NCBI GenBank assembly: GCA_944321645.1
Contig: CALUMB010000008.1
Location: 1 to 54,782 of the forward strand
Reading direction: 5' to 3'
Source: an uncultured Prevotella sp.
GTDB taxonomy: Bacteria > Bacteroidota > Bacteroidia > Bacteroidales > Bacteroidaceae
Length of the DNA: 54,782 nt
Below are positions 41,683 to 51,530 of the stretch, piece after piece. Position 1 is the stretch's first letter. Every line of letters begins with the position of its first letter. The notes below the pieces were generated by a model, which worked only from the letters and a program-made list of their open reading frames with translations, was not told the DNA's origin and did not search any database. Made by a program: the position numbers and the translations under genes.

Positions 41683-42444
41683 TCAGAACGCGATGCAGGC
41701 CGTGAGCGTGCATCCGCCATCCTGGCATGAGGGCAGGGCGACCACTGCGGGGGCGTCCTGCCCTTTGTGCTTGGTGAAGATGCGCGGGTAGAGCCAGTAG
41801 GCCAGCTTCGTGCTGGCTATGCCTATGGCCGCGCCGGCCACCACGTCGTTCACCCAGTGGCGGTTGTTGCAGACGCGGAGCACCCCCACCGCCGTGGCCA
41901 CGGCGTAGCCGGAATAGGCGGCCACGGGCGAGCTGTCCTTGAACTCGCGGCGCATCAGTTCCGCGCCCATGAAGGCCGTGGCCGTGTGGCCCGACGGAAA
42001 CGAGTTGCGCGCCGGGCTGTCTGGCCGCCGTTCGTTGGCTGCCAGCTTTATGCCGTTCACCGTGAGGCCCATCGTGGCGTAGGCCATGGCGAGGATGATG
42101 GTGCGGTCTTTGAAGTTGTGGGCGGCGTCTATCCCGCACAGGTCGAGGGCGTAGGCGGCCACCATCGGCGTGTATTGCAGGTAGTCGTCGGCGTAGGTTT
42201 TGCGCCCTCCGCCGTCGTTGAAGGCGCATTGCGCGTCCTTGCGCAGGTCGCCGAGGCAGCCGTCGCCAGTGAACAGTGCCGCCGCGCCGACGGCAGCTAC
42301 GGGGATTACGAACTCGATTGCCTTCACTCTGTGCGTGTCGTAGGTAGCCGCCACGCTGTCGCGGCGTGCCTGTGCGGGCATGGCCACGACGGCAAGGGCC
42401 AGTGCCACCGGCACCGTCCTCGCAGCTTTGAGTCTGTTTCTCAT
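41683..42444 (-). CDS. PAP2 family phosphatase
   Basis: The 253-residue protein has an N-terminal signal-like segment (about 10-27) and further hydrophobic stretches. All three phosphatase motifs are present: K133-x6-R140-P141 (KLAANERRP), P150-S-G-H153 (FPSGHTA) and R190-x5-H196-x3-D200 (RVCNNRHWVND). It dephosphorylates a lipid or undecaprenyl pyrophosphate-type substrate at the membrane; the exact substrate is unknown. A short Cys-containing tail (SCQDGGCTLTAC) is unusual. ATG 42444 is preferred over upstream in-frame starts because those would run through the structured RNA region at 42571-42720. It converges on GH35 with no terminator between. Confidence 0.9.
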   Translation of the reverse strand: MRNRLKAARTVPVALALAVVAMPAQARRDSVAATYDTHRVKAIEFVIPVAAVGAAALFTGDGCLGDLRKDAQCAFNDGGGRKTYADDYLQYTPMVAAYALDLCGIDAAHNFKDRTIILAMAYATMGLTVNGIKLAANERRPDSPARNSFPSGHTATAFMGAELMRREFKDSSPVAAYSGYAVATAVGVLRVCNNRHWVNDVVAGAAIGIASTKLAYWLYPRIFTKHKGQDAPAVVALPSCQDGGCTLTACIAF

Positions 42445-42570
42445 TTTTGCGCTTGTGCTTTGCGTCGGCCATTCGCTCGGCGTAGCGTGGGCCTTCGGCT
42501 CCTTCGTTGCGGCATTGGGTAACAACGCGCCGCGCCCGAAGAAGTAAGGCGGGCCTCGGATTTGGGCATG

Positions 42571-42720
42571 AAAATGCGCGGAAGCGCACTTACCAAATCC
42601 TGAGGCCCTAGGAAAGCCCACCCATACCGATAAGTCGCGTCCGCGCACAAGCGCAGACGTTCACTGACTTATCCATCGGTACAGGTTGAATCGTGAAATT
42701 TCCTAGGTTTCAGGATCTAC
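42571..42720 (-). ncRNA. Structured non-coding RNA candidate (6S-like rod)
   Basis: On the minus strand this region folds as a rod. The closing stem pairs 42699-42717 with 42596-42615 (GATCCTGA...CTAGGAAA with its near-complement). A large internal bubble follows, then ACCGA and TAAGTC pair with GACTTATCGGT, and a capping hairpin CGTC-GCGC/GCGC-GACG closes it. An intrinsic terminator follows (stem 42572-42579 with 42584-42591, then TTTT). The closing stem, central bubble and terminal hairpin recall 6S RNA, but I cannot confirm the family. It lies upstream of the PAP2 gene. Confidence 0.6.
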
Positions 42721-42962
42721 CGAATAAATAGTAAACGCTAATTGTTTGTTATGTCTTTTTTGTCTTTATTTACTGCGAAGTCAGGTTTGTTAGTTGCGGC
42801 ATTCCTGCCTTTCCGTTTTGTCGGCTTGCGCCTTTGTTGTGTCGGCGAGGGCTGGCTGCAGTCGGCGGCCCTGCCGTTCGGTATGCAAAATTACTAATTT
42901 TTTGCTTGTCTATCGGCTCTTCTGTCCGGATATTTTTCTTTTGCCGTAGTTTCGCCCGCAGT
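42721..42962. other. Gap between the RNA candidate and GH43
   Basis: About 240 bp, AT-richer than average (TTTTTTGTC near 42756). It must hold the promoter of the minus-strand RNA candidate, but I cannot pick a convincing -7/-33 pair. No terminator stem for GH43 is obvious. Confidence 0.35.
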
Positions 42963-44186
42963 CTACTCGGCAGCCATTTTCTCCACCTTGGCGGCCATCT
43001 TGCGCAGCTTTTTCGGGTCGGCGGTGGCGGCAAGGGTGCGTTTCGCCTCGGCCAGCAGCTCCTTGCGGCTGTCTATCTGGGCGAGCGTGAGGGTGGGGGC
43101 GGGCCGCTGGGCGAGGCTGTGTATGGCGGTGGCCAGCTCCGACCACGCCTCAAGCCTGTCGCGCTCGGCGGCGGAGATGTGCATCACGGAGCCGTGGCGC
43201 GGGGTGAACGTGCCTCGCGTGGGCGTGTCGTGTACGTAAGTGAACTCCTTCAGATCCTTGCTGCGGCAGAACTGGTAGTAGCCCTGGGCATAGCAGTCGT
43301 ACATTAATATATACTCGTCGCTGCCGATCAGGGGGAACACGCTCGACCCCTCCACCGGGTATTGCCCCGGTTTCTGCAGGTGGCGGTACTCCACGGCGTA
43401 GGGGCCGGTCAGCGTCTTGGACGTGGCGCGCATCACGCCCTGCCGCGTCTTGAAGCCGTTGTTGGTAGTCGGCAGGCCCTCGTCCTTGAAGAAGAGCACG
43501 TACTCCTTGTTCTTCGCGTCGTATATTATGTCGCCGTCGATGGCCGCCGTGCCGAAGTCGAACAGCAGCTTAGGCTCGGTGATGTCGGTGAAGTCGTCGT
43601 TCACGTAGCTGTAGAATAGCTTGAAGTGGGGCTGCCGCTTGCTGCCCACGGGGTATTCCCAGTCGTGGCGGCCTATGGAATAGTATATCATGTACTTGCC
43701 CTCGGCCTCGTCCCATATCACCTGCGGCGCCCAAACGGCGTGCAGGTTCTTGCGGTCGAAGCCCTGGAGTTGCGGGAAGCGCGTTGGGAAGTCGATGGCC
43801 GTGTGCTGCCAGTGCAGCAGGTCGGTGCTCTTCATCAGCACCAGCCCGTCGTTGCTCTGCCAGCCCTCGTCGGAGCGCATGTCCGTCATCACCATGTAGA
43901 ACGTGCGCCCGTCGCGCCCGCGGCAGATGTACGGGTCGCGTATGCTCTTCTTCAGCGCGATGGAGTCCGACGCCACCACGGGCCTGCCGCCGTTGAGCGA
44001 CGTGTAGTTAAGCCCGTCGTCGCTCAGCGCGTAGCGTATCTGCTCGCCCGAGGGCGAGTTGTTAGAGAAGAAAGCGAAGAGGTAGCAGCTGTCCTGCGTC
44101 TCCGTCTGTGCCGCCCGGGCGGGCTGCGCGGCCAGCCCGAGCGCGAGGGCCGTGGCCGCAAAGAGTCTTGTCTTGCAGTTTGTCAT
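42963..44186 (-). CDS. Glycoside hydrolase family 43-like enzyme
   Basis: The 407-residue secreted protein has a signal peptide (about 26 residues) and a five-bladed beta-propeller of the GH43 type (about 30-340). The likely catalytic base is Asp84 (SIRDPYI). The middle motif is AAIDGDIIYD and the likely general acid is in VEGSSVF; HAVWAPQVIWDEAEGKYMIYYS is the usual second-blade signature. GH43 enzymes act mostly on arabinose- or xylose-containing side chains. The C-terminal 65 residues are helical (TLAQIDSRKELLAEAKRTL) and not part of the usual family. It has its own promoter. It could cooperate with the GH127 and GH35 enzymes of this window. Confidence 0.87.
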   Translation of the reverse strand: MTNCKTRLFAATALALGLAAQPARAAQTETQDSCYLFAFFSNNSPSGEQIRYALSDDGLNYTSLNGGRPVVASDSIALKKSIRDPYICRGRDGRTFYMVMTDMRSDEGWQSNDGLVLMKSTDLLHWQHTAIDFPTRFPQLQGFDRKNLHAVWAPQVIWDEAEGKYMIYYSIGRHDWEYPVGSKRQPHFKLFYSYVNDDFTDITEPKLLFDFGTAAIDGDIIYDAKNKEYVLFFKDEGLPTTNNGFKTRQGVMRATSKTLTGPYAVEYRHLQKPGQYPVEGSSVFPLIGSDEYILMYDCYAQGYYQFCRSKDLKEFTYVHDTPTRGTFTPRHGSVMHISAAERDRLEAWSELATAIHSLAQRPAPTLTLAQIDSRKELLAEAKRTLAATADPKKLRKMAAKVEKMAAE

Positions 44187-44256
44187 GTCCGTTATGTATG
44201 GTTAGTTTCTGGCTGGCCATCCGCCGGGCGCAGCCCGTGGCGGCCATTCTCCGCCT

Positions 44257-44265
44257 GCAAAGATA
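44257..44265 (-). promoter_or_regulatory. -7 promoter element of the GH43 gene
   Basis: TATCTTTGC on the minus strand (complement of 44257-44265) lies 70 nt before ATG 44186. No clear -33 TTG. Confidence 0.6.
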
Positions 44266-44512
44266 ACAAAAAAACTCAAAACCCGTTGTTTCTGCGGCGG
44301 CTTTGCTTGTGCTTGCCGCTTGAATTTCTTGACGGTTAACAAGTCTGAAAATAGTTAAATCCAGCCGAAATGCCCCCTCTGATTTTCGCGTATTTGAAAA
44401 TAAAATGCCGCCGGACGCAAATACGCGAAATATGAGTGTGCAACCGTAACCCGTTGGAACTGTTTGGGTTGTCGGCTCGATTGCCCCGATTGTGCAACGG
44501 AATTTGTCAGTA

Positions 44513-44644
44513 AAACGGCACTTTTTACCATGAAATCGGTCATTTTTGGCCTTCCTAAAGGTGCCGTTTTGCATTGCGAAACGCCCCGTTTCGCACTCTA
44601 AAACGTGCCGTTTCGCATCCTGAAACGGCACGTTTTGCAGAACA
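44513..44644. repeat. 22-bp tandem array E (six exact units)
   Basis: Six successive 22-bp units start at 44513, 44535, 44557, 44579, 44601 and 44623 and fill exactly 132 bp. The second unit is degenerate. Clear cores include AAACGCCCCGTTT, AAACGTGCCGTTT and AAACGGCACGTTT. The array lies between the divergent GH43 and AlbA/Schlafen-type genes. Confidence 0.92.
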
Positions 44645-44729
44645 ATCCCCAATTTCAGGCCATTTCATCGGGCGGAAACCGTTCGGAGTTTTCTATTTCG
44701 TCGGTTTTTGAAGTGTTAATTTCAGGAGG

Positions 44730-44815
44730 CAGGAGACGGGAGACAGGAGTTCAGACGGATGTTTTTCAGGAGGCAGGAGGCGGGAGGCAGGAGGGCAAGC
44801 CCTTCTCCCGTCTCC
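44730..44815. repeat. GGAGRCRGGAG strings and 27-nt dispersed repeat
   Basis: Positions 44730-44756 are an exact inverted copy of 15375-15401. Further GGAGGCAGGAGG strings follow (44770-44795). Open frames through this region are Arg/Gly-rich and not credible proteins. Confidence 0.75.
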
Positions 44816-45030
44816 AACGGTGGGGAGAGGCTCGGCGCGGCGTTCCTTCTTCAGGATGCTGGCTTTCCGCTGCGCCCGGCAGCCTGTCGGGGGCGCGGGG
44901 GCTGGCATCGGCACGGTGGGCTGCGGGCGTGGCGGCCTCGGTGTGGCGGCCTTTGTCGCAGGGCAGGCGCGGGAGGGGGCTTCACGTGGACGCGAGCGGG
45001 GCTTGCCGCCAGCCTTTTTCGGGCGTTTCC

Positions 45031-45061
45031 TTTGCCGTTTGGGTTAATTGTGCTATCTTTG
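45031..45061 (+). promoter_or_regulatory. Bacteroidetes sigma promoter
   Basis: TTTG (45031-45034), 19 nt and TATCTTTG (45054-45061) lie 21 nt before ATG 45083. It argues against the longer upstream open frame. Confidence 0.85.
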
Positions 45062-45082
45062 CAGGGAATATTCTTTATTTGT

Positions 45083-46912
45083 ATGGACTTTGAAGTGTTT
45101 GTGTCTTCGTTTCTTGGCGACAAGGAAAGCTTTGACCTTGAGTACAAAAGTGCTGTCGGTGGCTTTCCCGGAAGCTTTTGGGATACTTACTCTTCGTTTG
45201 CCAACACGCAGGGCGGGATGATAGTCCTTGGCGTGAAGGAGCGCAACGGGCACTTCTTCTTCGATGGGCTTGCTGCTGATGTGGTCCAGAAATACATCAA
45301 GGAGTTCTGGAGTTGTGTGAACAACAAGGCACACGTAAGTGCCAATATAATGAAGGAAGACGACGTGGAGACAGTCGAATACCAGGGCAACAAGCTTGTC
45401 TTGTTCCATGTGCCGAGGGCTGCGAGGGCGCAACGGCCTGTGTACAGGACTGCTAATCCGTACAACGGAACATTCAAGCGCAATGACGAAGGCGACTATA
45501 AATGCACGGAGCAGGAAGTCAGGCGGATGTTTGCTGATGCGGACGATACGATGCCACGTGACAGCAAAATACTTGAAGGCTTTACAATGGGCGACATTGA
45601 CAAGGAATCGTTGGCACAATACAGGAACTTGTTCGCTTCCGTCCATCCTATGCACCCATGGCTTATGCTCGGTGACGAGGAACTTTTGAGAAAGCTTGGC
45701 GCGCGCCGTAAAGACCGTGTCACGGGTGCAGAGGGCTTTACTTTGGCCGGACTACTCATGTTCGGCAAATACGACAGTATTATCGAAAATGGCTGCGCGC
45801 CGAACTATTTCCCCGATTTCCGTGAGGTTCCCGATGGCTCCGGGGCAATGAGGTGGGCTGACAGAATTTGTCCCGACGGCACATGGGAGGCCAACCTGTT
45901 TCAGTTTTACAGGAGGGTGTTGCCAAAGCTGACGGATATGCTGCCAAAACCATTCAGGATGGAGAATAATTTGAGGATAGACGATTCGCCTACTCATGTG
46001 GCCATAAGGGAGGCCCTGATAAATGCCTTGATTCATGCCGACTATTCGGAGAACTGCAGCATCGTGATAGAAAAGAGGAAGAAATCGCTTACTTTCTCCA
46101 ACCCGGGCAATATGCTCATCTCAATCGCGCAGTATTATGAAGGTGGCGAGAGTGTTTGCAGGAACAAGTTATTGCAGAAGATGTTCATGATGATAGGCAC
46201 GGCAGAAAAGGCCGGGAGTGGCGTTGACAAGATTTTGGTTGGCTGGCGTGAGGAAAACTGGCAGCGGCCATACGTGGCCGAGCGGCAACGCCCCGACAAA
46301 GTGGTGCTGGTATTGCCAATGGAAAGCCTTCTCCCGGAGCAGAACGTGAAAGAACTTGCAGGCATCTTTGGCGATGGTGTCGAGCACATAGGCTTCAATA
46401 AGCTCTTGACACTGTCAACGTGTTACGCCGAAGAGGCTGTAAACAATGGCAGGTTGAAAGACATTCTGCCGTTGCACAGCGCGGACATAACCAAGATGCT
46501 GAAGGAACTTTGCGATGACGGCTATCTCGTTTCGGTAGGAGTAGGCCGTGGCACAAAGTATTTTATTAATAAAAAGGTTGACACCTCGGGCGCGAAGGTT
46601 GACACCTCGGGCGCGAAGGTTGACACCTCGGACGCGAAGGTTGACACCTCGGGCGCGAAGGTTGACACCTCGGGCGTTAAGGTTGACACCTCGGAGCTTG
46701 ACAGCAAAGCCCGTTTTGGCAGGGAGGAGCTTGAGAAGCTGATTCTTAGCAAAGCCCAGGATTATGCCACAATCGAGGAGATAGCAACCGGCGTTGGGCG
46801 GAGCGTGGATTACATAAAGAACAAGGTCATGCCGCGCATGGTGAAAGAGGGGAAGATGGTGAGGCTGCACCAGAAAATTAACCATCCCAACCAGAAATAC
46901 AAAGCGAAATAA
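45083..46912 (+). CDS. AlbA_2/Schlafen-type ATP-binding regulator with VDTSGAK repeat linker
   Basis: The 609-residue protein starts with an AlbA_2 (Schlafen-like) domain (about 10-140, [12 protein letters not shown] ... [15 protein letters not shown]). A middle part is followed by a HATPase_c_4-like domain (about 310-400, [25 protein letters not shown] and FSNPGNM). Winged-helix segments come next (about 430-495). Residues about 498-539 are six tandem 7-residue units VDTSGAK, and a last DNA-binding-like domain (about 545-600, [25 protein letters not shown]) ends it. Such proteins act as transcriptional regulators, and some relatives belong to defence islands. The base composition is visibly lower in GC than its neighbours, suggesting transfer. 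leuS follows after 23 nt. Confidence 0.85.
   Translation: MDFEVFVSSFLGDKESFDLEYKSAVGGFPGSFWDTYSSFANTQGGMIVLGVKERNGHFFFDGLAADVVQKYIKEFWSCVNNKAHVSANIMKEDDVETVEYQGNKLVLFHVPRAARAQRPVYRTANPYNGTFKRNDEGDYKCTEQEVRRMFADADDTMPRDSKILEGFTMGDIDKESLAQYRNLFASVHPMHPWLMLGDEELLRKLGARRKDRVTGAEGFTLAGLLMFGKYDSIIENGCAPNYFPDFREVPDGSGAMRWADRICPDGTWEANLFQFYRRVLPKLTDMLPKPFRMENNLRIDDSPTHVAIREALINALIHADYSENCSIVIEKRKKSLTFSNPGNMLISIAQYYEGGESVCRNKLLQKMFMMIGTAEKAGSGVDKILVGWREENWQRPYVAERQRPDKVVLVLPMESLLPEQNVKELAGIFGDGVEHIGFNKLLTLSTCYAEEAVNNGRLKDILPLHSADITKMLKELCDDGYLVSVGVGRGTKYFINKKVDTSGAKVDTSGAKVDTSDAKVDTSGAKVDTSGVKVDTSELDSKARFGREELEKLILSKAQDYATIEEIATGVGRSVDYIKNKVMPRMVKEGKMVRLHQKINHPNQKYKAK
46574..46699 (+). repeat. 21-bp tandem repeat inside the AlbA/Schlafen-type gene
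   Basis: Six units of 21 bp (unit start AAGGTTGACACCTCGGGC) encode KVDTSGA-type heptapeptides. Units are almost identical in DNA, with only a few changes (GAC for GGC in one, GTT in another), so the repeat is recent. Copy number could vary without a frameshift because the unit is a multiple of three. Confidence 0.95.
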
Positions 46913-46935
46913 AAACAACGACGATATACAAAGCG

Positions 46936-49773
46936 ATGGAATACAACTTTAGGGAAATCGAGAAGAAATGGCAGCGCAGGTGGGTGGAGCAACAGACCTA
47001 CCGCGTGGCCGAAGACAAGCAGAAGGAGAAGTTCTACGTGCTCAACATGTTCCCCTATCCCTCGGGGGCGGGGCTTCATGTGGGCCACCCGCTGGGCTAC
47101 ATCGCCAGCGACATATACGCCCGCTACAAGCGGCTGAGGGGCTACAACGTGCTCAACCCCATGGGCTACGACGCATACGGACTGCCCGCAGAGCAGTACG
47201 CCATACAGACCGGGCAACACCCGGCCATCACCACCGAGGCGAACATCAACCACTACCGCGAGCAGTTGGACAAGATCGGCTTCTCGTTCGACTGGCAGCG
47301 CGAGGTGCGCACGTGCGACCCTAAGTATTACCACTGGACACAGTGGGCCTTCCAGAGGATGTTCGGGAGCTACTACGACAACGCGCAGCGCAAGGCGCGG
47401 CCCATCGCCGAGCTTGTGGCAGCGTTTGAGCGGGGCGGCACCGAGGGCGTGAGCGCGGCCTGCTCGGAGGAGCTTTCGTTCACCGCCGCCGAGTGGCAGG
47501 CCATGGACGGGCGCCGCCGGCAGGAGGTGCTGATGAACTACCGCATAGCCTACCTGGGCGAGACGATGGTGAACTGGTGCCCGCAGCTTGGCACCGTGCT
47601 GGCCAACGACGAGGTGGTGGACGGCGTGTCGGAGCGCGGCGGCTACCCCGTGGTGCAGAAGAAGATGCGCCAGTGGTGCCTGCGCGTGTCGGCATACGCC
47701 CAGCGCCTGCTCGACGGACTGGACACGATAGACTGGACCGACTCGCTGAAGGAGACCCAGCGCAACTGGATTGGACGCTCGGAAGGGGCGGAGGTGCGAT
47801 TCAAGATAAAGGGAAGCGGTGATGAGTTCACCATCTTCACCACCCGCGCCGACACGATGTTCGGCGTCACGTTCATGGTGCTTGCGCCAGAGAGCGAGCT
47901 GGTGCAGAAGGTGACAACGCCTGGGCAGCAGGCCGAGGTGGACGCTTACCTTGAGCGGACAAAGAAGCGCACCGAGCGCGAGCGCATCGCCGACCGCAGC
48001 GTGAGCGGCGTGTTCTCCGGCTCTTACGCCATCAACCCGATGACGGGCGAGGAGGTGCCAATCTGGATAAGCGACTATGTTTTGGCCGGTTACGGCACGG
48101 GCGCCATCATGGCCGTGCCTGCCCACGACTCGCGCGACTACGCCTTCGCCAAGCACTTCGGCCTGGAGATACGCCCGCTGATAGAGGGCTGCGACGTGAG
48201 CGAGCAGAGCTTCGACGCCAAGGAGGGCATAGTGTGCAACTCGCCCAAGGCCGGAACGGAGAGCGCGTCGGGCCTGGTTCTGAACGGGCTTACCGTGAAG
48301 GAGGCCATAGCCAAGACCAAGAAGTACGTAGAGGAGCAGGGCCTTGGCCGCGTGAAGGTGAACTACCGCCTGCGCGATGCCATTTTTTCGCGCCAGCGTT
48401 ACTGGGGAGAGCCGTTCCCGGTTTACTATAAAGACGGCATGCCGTACATGATTCCGGAGCAGTGCCTGCCGCTGGAGCTGCCCGAAGTGGACAAGTTCCT
48501 GCCCACGGAGACGGGCGAGCCGCCCCTTGGCCACGCCATGCGCTGGGCCTGGGACACCGAGGCAAACTGCGTGACCGACAACTCGCGCATAGACAACAAG
48601 ACCGTGTTCCCGCTCGAACTGAACACCATGCCGGGCTTCGCCGGCTCGAGCGCATATTATTTAAGGTATATGGACCCGCACAACGACACCGCCCTCGTAA
48701 GCCCGGAGGCCGACGCCTACTGGCGCGAGGTGGACCTCTACGTGGGCGGCACGGAGCACGCCACGGGCCACTTGATATACTCCCGCTTCTGGAACAAGTT
48801 CCTGCACGACATCGGAGTGTCTGCCGTCGAGGAGCCGTTCCGCAAGCTCGTCAACCAAGGAATGATACAGGGGCGCAGCAACTTCGTCTACCGCATAAAG
48901 GACACGAACACGTTCGTCTCCCTCGGACTGAAGGACAAGTACGACACGACGCCGCTCCACGTCGACGTGAACATAGTGCATGGCGACGTGCTCGACATCG
49001 AGGCGTTCCGCAATTGGCGCCCCGAGTACAAGGAAGCAGAGTTCTTGCTCGAAGGCGGCAAGTACGTTTGCGGCTGGGCAATAGAGAAGATGTCGAAGTC
49101 GATGTACAACGTTGTCAACCCCGACATGATCGTTGAGAAGTACGGGGCGGACACCCTGCGCCTCTACGAGATGTTCCTCGGCCCCGTGGAGCAGAGCAAG
49201 CCGTGGGACACCAACGGCATAGACGGCTGCCACCGCTTCCTGAAGAAGTTCTGGGCGCTGTTCTACGGCCGCGACGGCAAGCTCCTGGTTGACGACCGCG
49301 AGCCTTCGGCCGCAGAGCTTAAGGCCGTGCACAAGCTCATAAAGAAGGTTACGCAGGACATCGAGCAGTTCAGCTACAACACCAGCATCTCGGCGTTCAT
49401 GATCTGCGTCAACGAGCTTGGGCAGCTGGGGTGCCACAACCGCGCGTTGCTCGCCGACCTCGTGGTGCTCATAGCCCCGTTCGCCCCCCACATAGCCGAG
49501 GAGCTGTGGCAGGCCATTGGCGGCGAGGGCAGCGTGTGCGACGCCCGCTGGCCCCAGTGGAACGAGCAGTACCTCGTGGAGAGCACCGTGCAGCTCACAG
49601 TGTCGTTCAACGGCAAGGCCCGCTTCCAGATGGACTTCGCCGCCGATGCCGACAATGCCACCATCGAGCAGGCAGTGCTCGCCGACGAGCGTTCGCAGAA
49701 GTACATGGGCGGCAAACAGGTGGTGAAAGTCATCATCGTGCCCAAGAAGATAGTCAATGTCGTGGTGAAATGA
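46936..49773 (+). CDS. leuS: Leucyl-tRNA synthetase
   Basis: The 945-residue class I synthetase charges tRNA-Leu in the cytoplasm. The HIGH motif is HVGH (48-51) in [21 protein letters not shown] and the KMSKS loop is at 718-722 ([14 protein letters not shown]). The editing domain (about 230-440) has the usual threonine-rich and [19 protein letters not shown] segments. The anticodon-binding domain is about 770-900. The length is a little above the family mean, in line with Bacteroidetes. ATG 46936 starts [12 protein letters not shown], as usual. The YitT gene overlaps its end by 4 nt (ATGA). Confidence 0.98.
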   Translation: MEYNFREIEKKWQRRWVEQQTYRVAEDKQKEKFYVLNMFPYPSGAGLHVGHPLGYIASDIYARYKRLRGYNVLNPMGYDAYGLPAEQYAIQTGQHPAITTEANINHYREQLDKIGFSFDWQREVRTCDPKYYHWTQWAFQRMFGSYYDNAQRKARPIAELVAAFERGGTEGVSAACSEELSFTAAEWQAMDGRRRQEVLMNYRIAYLGETMVNWCPQLGTVLANDEVVDGVSERGGYPVVQKKMRQWCLRVSAYAQRLLDGLDTIDWTDSLKETQRNWIGRSEGAEVRFKIKGSGDEFTIFTTRADTMFGVTFMVLAPESELVQKVTTPGQQAEVDAYLERTKKRTERERIADRSVSGVFSGSYAINPMTGEEVPIWISDYVLAGYGTGAIMAVPAHDSRDYAFAKHFGLEIRPLIEGCDVSEQSFDAKEGIVCNSPKAGTESASGLVLNGLTVKEAIAKTKKYVEEQGLGRVKVNYRLRDAIFSRQRYWGEPFPVYYKDGMPYMIPEQCLPLELPEVDKFLPTETGEPPLGHAMRWAWDTEANCVTDNSRIDNKTVFPLELNTMPGFAGSSAYYLRYMDPHNDTALVSPEADAYWREVDLYVGGTEHATGHLIYSRFWNKFLHDIGVSAVEEPFRKLVNQGMIQGRSNFVYRIKDTNTFVSLGLKDKYDTTPLHVDVNIVHGDVLDIEAFRNWRPEYKEAEFLLEGGKYVCGWAIEKMSKSMYNVVNPDMIVEKYGADTLRLYEMFLGPVEQSKPWDTNGIDGCHRFLKKFWALFYGRDGKLLVDDREPSAAELKAVHKLIKKVTQDIEQFSYNTSISAFMICVNELGQLGCHNRALLADLVVLIAPFAPHIAEELWQAIGGEGSVCDARWPQWNEQYLVESTVQLTVSFNGKARFQMDFAADADNATIEQAVLADERSQKYMGGKQVVKVIIVPKKIVNVVVK

Positions 49774-50747
49774 CTTTAGACCGTAACCAAGTGCTCAACG
49801 AGGTGAAGGACTATGTGTTCATAACCTTCGGCCTCATGCTCTACACCTTCGGCTTCACGGTGTTCCTCCTGCCCTACAAGATAGTGACGGGAGGCATCGC
49901 CGGCCTTGGTGCCATAGTGTTCTACGCCACCAGCTTCCCCGTGCAGTACACATTCTTCATCGTGAACGCGGTGCTCATCGTGGCTGCGCTGAAGATTCTC
50001 GGCTGGCGTTTCCTGATGAAGACCATCTACGCCACGTTCATGCTCACGTTCCTGTTGGAGGTGGCGCAGCAGGCGTTGGTGCAGCCCGACGGCACGTTCC
50101 ACAAGCTGCTCGGCGAGGGCAACGACTTCATGTCGCTCGTCATCGGCTGTATGCTCACCGGCACCGCCCTTGCCATAGTGTTCCTCAACAACGGCAGCAC
50201 GGGCGGCACCGACATCGTGGCCGCCGCCGTCAACAAGTACCGCGACATCACCCTGGGCCGCGTGCTCATCATGGTGGACCTCTGCATCATCGGCAGCAGC
50301 CTCTTCATCCCGGCCTTCGGCGACATCTACGCCCGCTGCCAGATGGTGGTGTTCGGCCTCTGCACGATGGTCATAGAGTGCCTCATGCTCGACTACGTGA
50401 TGAGCGTTCAGCGGCAGTCGGTGCAGTTCCTTATCTTCTCGCGCCACCACGAGGAGATAGCCCGCGCCATAAGCAAGAAGACAGACCACAGCATGACGCT
50501 GCTCGACGGCCACGGGTGGTACAGCGGAAAGGAGATGAAGGTAATCTGCCTGTTGGCAAAGAAGCGCGAGAGCGTCACCATCTTCCGCCTTATAAAGATG
50601 ATCGACCCACGCGCGTTCGTGAGCCAAAGCTCCGTGATAGGCGTCTACGGCGAGGGCTTCGACCCCATAAAGGTAAAGACGGACTCAAAGAAAATAACGA
50701 CAGAAAGGGAAACGACAGATGCAAATAGTATTCGCGACGAACAATGA
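49770..50747 (+). CDS. YitT family (DUF161/DUF2179) membrane protein
   Basis: The 325-residue protein has about five membrane segments in its first ~200 residues ([71 protein letters not shown]), followed by a cytoplasmic DUF2179 domain (about 215-300, [42 protein letters not shown]). Its function is unknown; a small-molecule transporter role is guessed. ATG 49770 overlaps leuS by 4 nt, and its last 29 nt overlap rdgB, so the three genes form one translationally coupled unit. The C-terminal charged tail lies in that overlap. Confidence 0.9.
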   Translation: MTLDRNQVLNEVKDYVFITFGLMLYTFGFTVFLLPYKIVTGGIAGLGAIVFYATSFPVQYTFFIVNAVLIVAALKILGWRFLMKTIYATFMLTFLLEVAQQALVQPDGTFHKLLGEGNDFMSLVIGCMLTGTALAIVFLNNGSTGGTDIVAAAVNKYRDITLGRVLIMVDLCIIGSSLFIPAFGDIYARCQMVVFGLCTMVIECLMLDYVMSVQRQSVQFLIFSRHHEEIARAISKKTDHSMTLLDGHGWYSGKEMKVICLLAKKRESVTIFRLIKMIDPRAFVSQSSVIGVYGEGFDPIKVKTDSKKITTERETTDANSIRDEQ

Positions 50748-51321
50748 GCACAAGCTCTCGGAAATCCGCCAGATACTCGGCGGGAGCGTCGAGGTGCTTT
50801 CGCTGGCCGACATCGGCTGCCATGCCGACATACCAGAAACGGGCAATACGCTCGAGGAGAACGCCATGATGAAGGCACGCTACGTCTACGACAACTACGG
50901 GCTTAGCGTCTTTGCCGACGACACCGGGCTCGAAGTTGACGCCCTCGGCGGCGCACCCGGCGTCTACAGCGCGCGCTACGCCGGCGGCGAGGGCCACGAC
51001 AGCGAGGCCAACATGGCCAAGCTGCTGGCCGAATTAGGAGAAAATAACAATCGCCGCGCACGATTCCGCACCGTCATAGCGTTAATAGAGAAGGATGGCG
51101 AGGCCGCCGCGCCGCGCCTCTCGACGTTCGAGGGCGTGGTCGAGGGCGAGATAACCCGCACGCGCTCCGGCTCCGATGGCTTCGGCTACGACCCCATCTT
51201 CCGCCCCGACGGCTACGGCGAGACCTTCGCCGGGCTGGGCATGGAGGTGAAGAACAAAATCAGCCACCGCGCCCGCGCCGTCGGGAAGCTGGCCGCCTAC
51301 CTGCTCGGCGGGCGAGGCTGA
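50719..51321 (+). CDS. rdgB: XTP/dITP diphosphohydrolase (RdgB/HAM1)
   Basis: The 200-residue cytoplasmic enzyme removes non-canonical purine nucleoside triphosphates (dITP, XTP), protecting DNA and RNA. The family signatures are complete: [18 protein letters not shown] (3-20), [25 protein letters not shown] (with the metal-binding Asp), [12 protein letters not shown] and the C-terminal [16 protein letters not shown] 50719 lies inside the YitT gene and begins the first strand directly. Confidence 0.97.
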   Translation: MQIVFATNNEHKLSEIRQILGGSVEVLSLADIGCHADIPETGNTLEENAMMKARYVYDNYGLSVFADDTGLEVDALGGAPGVYSARYAGGEGHDSEANMAKLLAELGENNNRRARFRTVIALIEKDGEAAAPRLSTFEGVVEGEITRTRSGSDGFGYDPIFRPDGYGETFAGLGMEVKNKISHRARAVGKLAAYLLGGRG

Positions 51322-51530
51322 GGCCGCGGCGGCGCGGCAGGCGAGGCTTCGCCGTTGACCACAAAAGACAAATGAATGTCTGCATTTTGCCAGAACGAAT
51401 GAAAGAAAGAAGGGGGAGAGCATACGTCCTCTAACTTCTTAGCGGAACGCAGTGGAGCGATGGCTTCTTATAACTTCTTTAACTCCTTTGGATAGGAGCT
51501 TTTGCGGATATTCAAAAAAGTTATTGCGAG
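51322..51530. other. Gap with CTTCTTAAC-type strings
   Basis: A 209-bp stretch ends with AACTTCTTA and AACTTCTTTAACTCC strings (51431-51485), resembling the low-complexity CTTAACTCC-type strings at 23470-23491 and 33040-33075. No convincing -7 element is found. Confidence 0.4.

Noticed and set aside
42444-42648. Longer PAP2 protein starting near 42648
   Set aside because: The added residues would be encoded by the terminator and closing stem of the structured RNA candidate and would push the signal-like segment inward.
25120-44186. GH127, GH35 and GH43 as one polysaccharide utilisation locus
   Set aside because: They are spread over 19 kb on both strands with housekeeping genes between and no SusC/SusD pair or hybrid regulator.
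429-44644. 22-bp arrays read as CRISPR arrays with short repeats and spacers
   Set aside because: Repeats are 13 bp and imperfect, spacers are 9 bp, there is no leader and no cas gene. The geometry does not fit any CRISPR type.
44759-45082. N-terminal extension of the AlbA/Schlafen-type protein
   Set aside because: It covers the GGAGGCAGG repeats and the promoter at 45031-45061; ATG 45083 starts the AlbA_2 domain.
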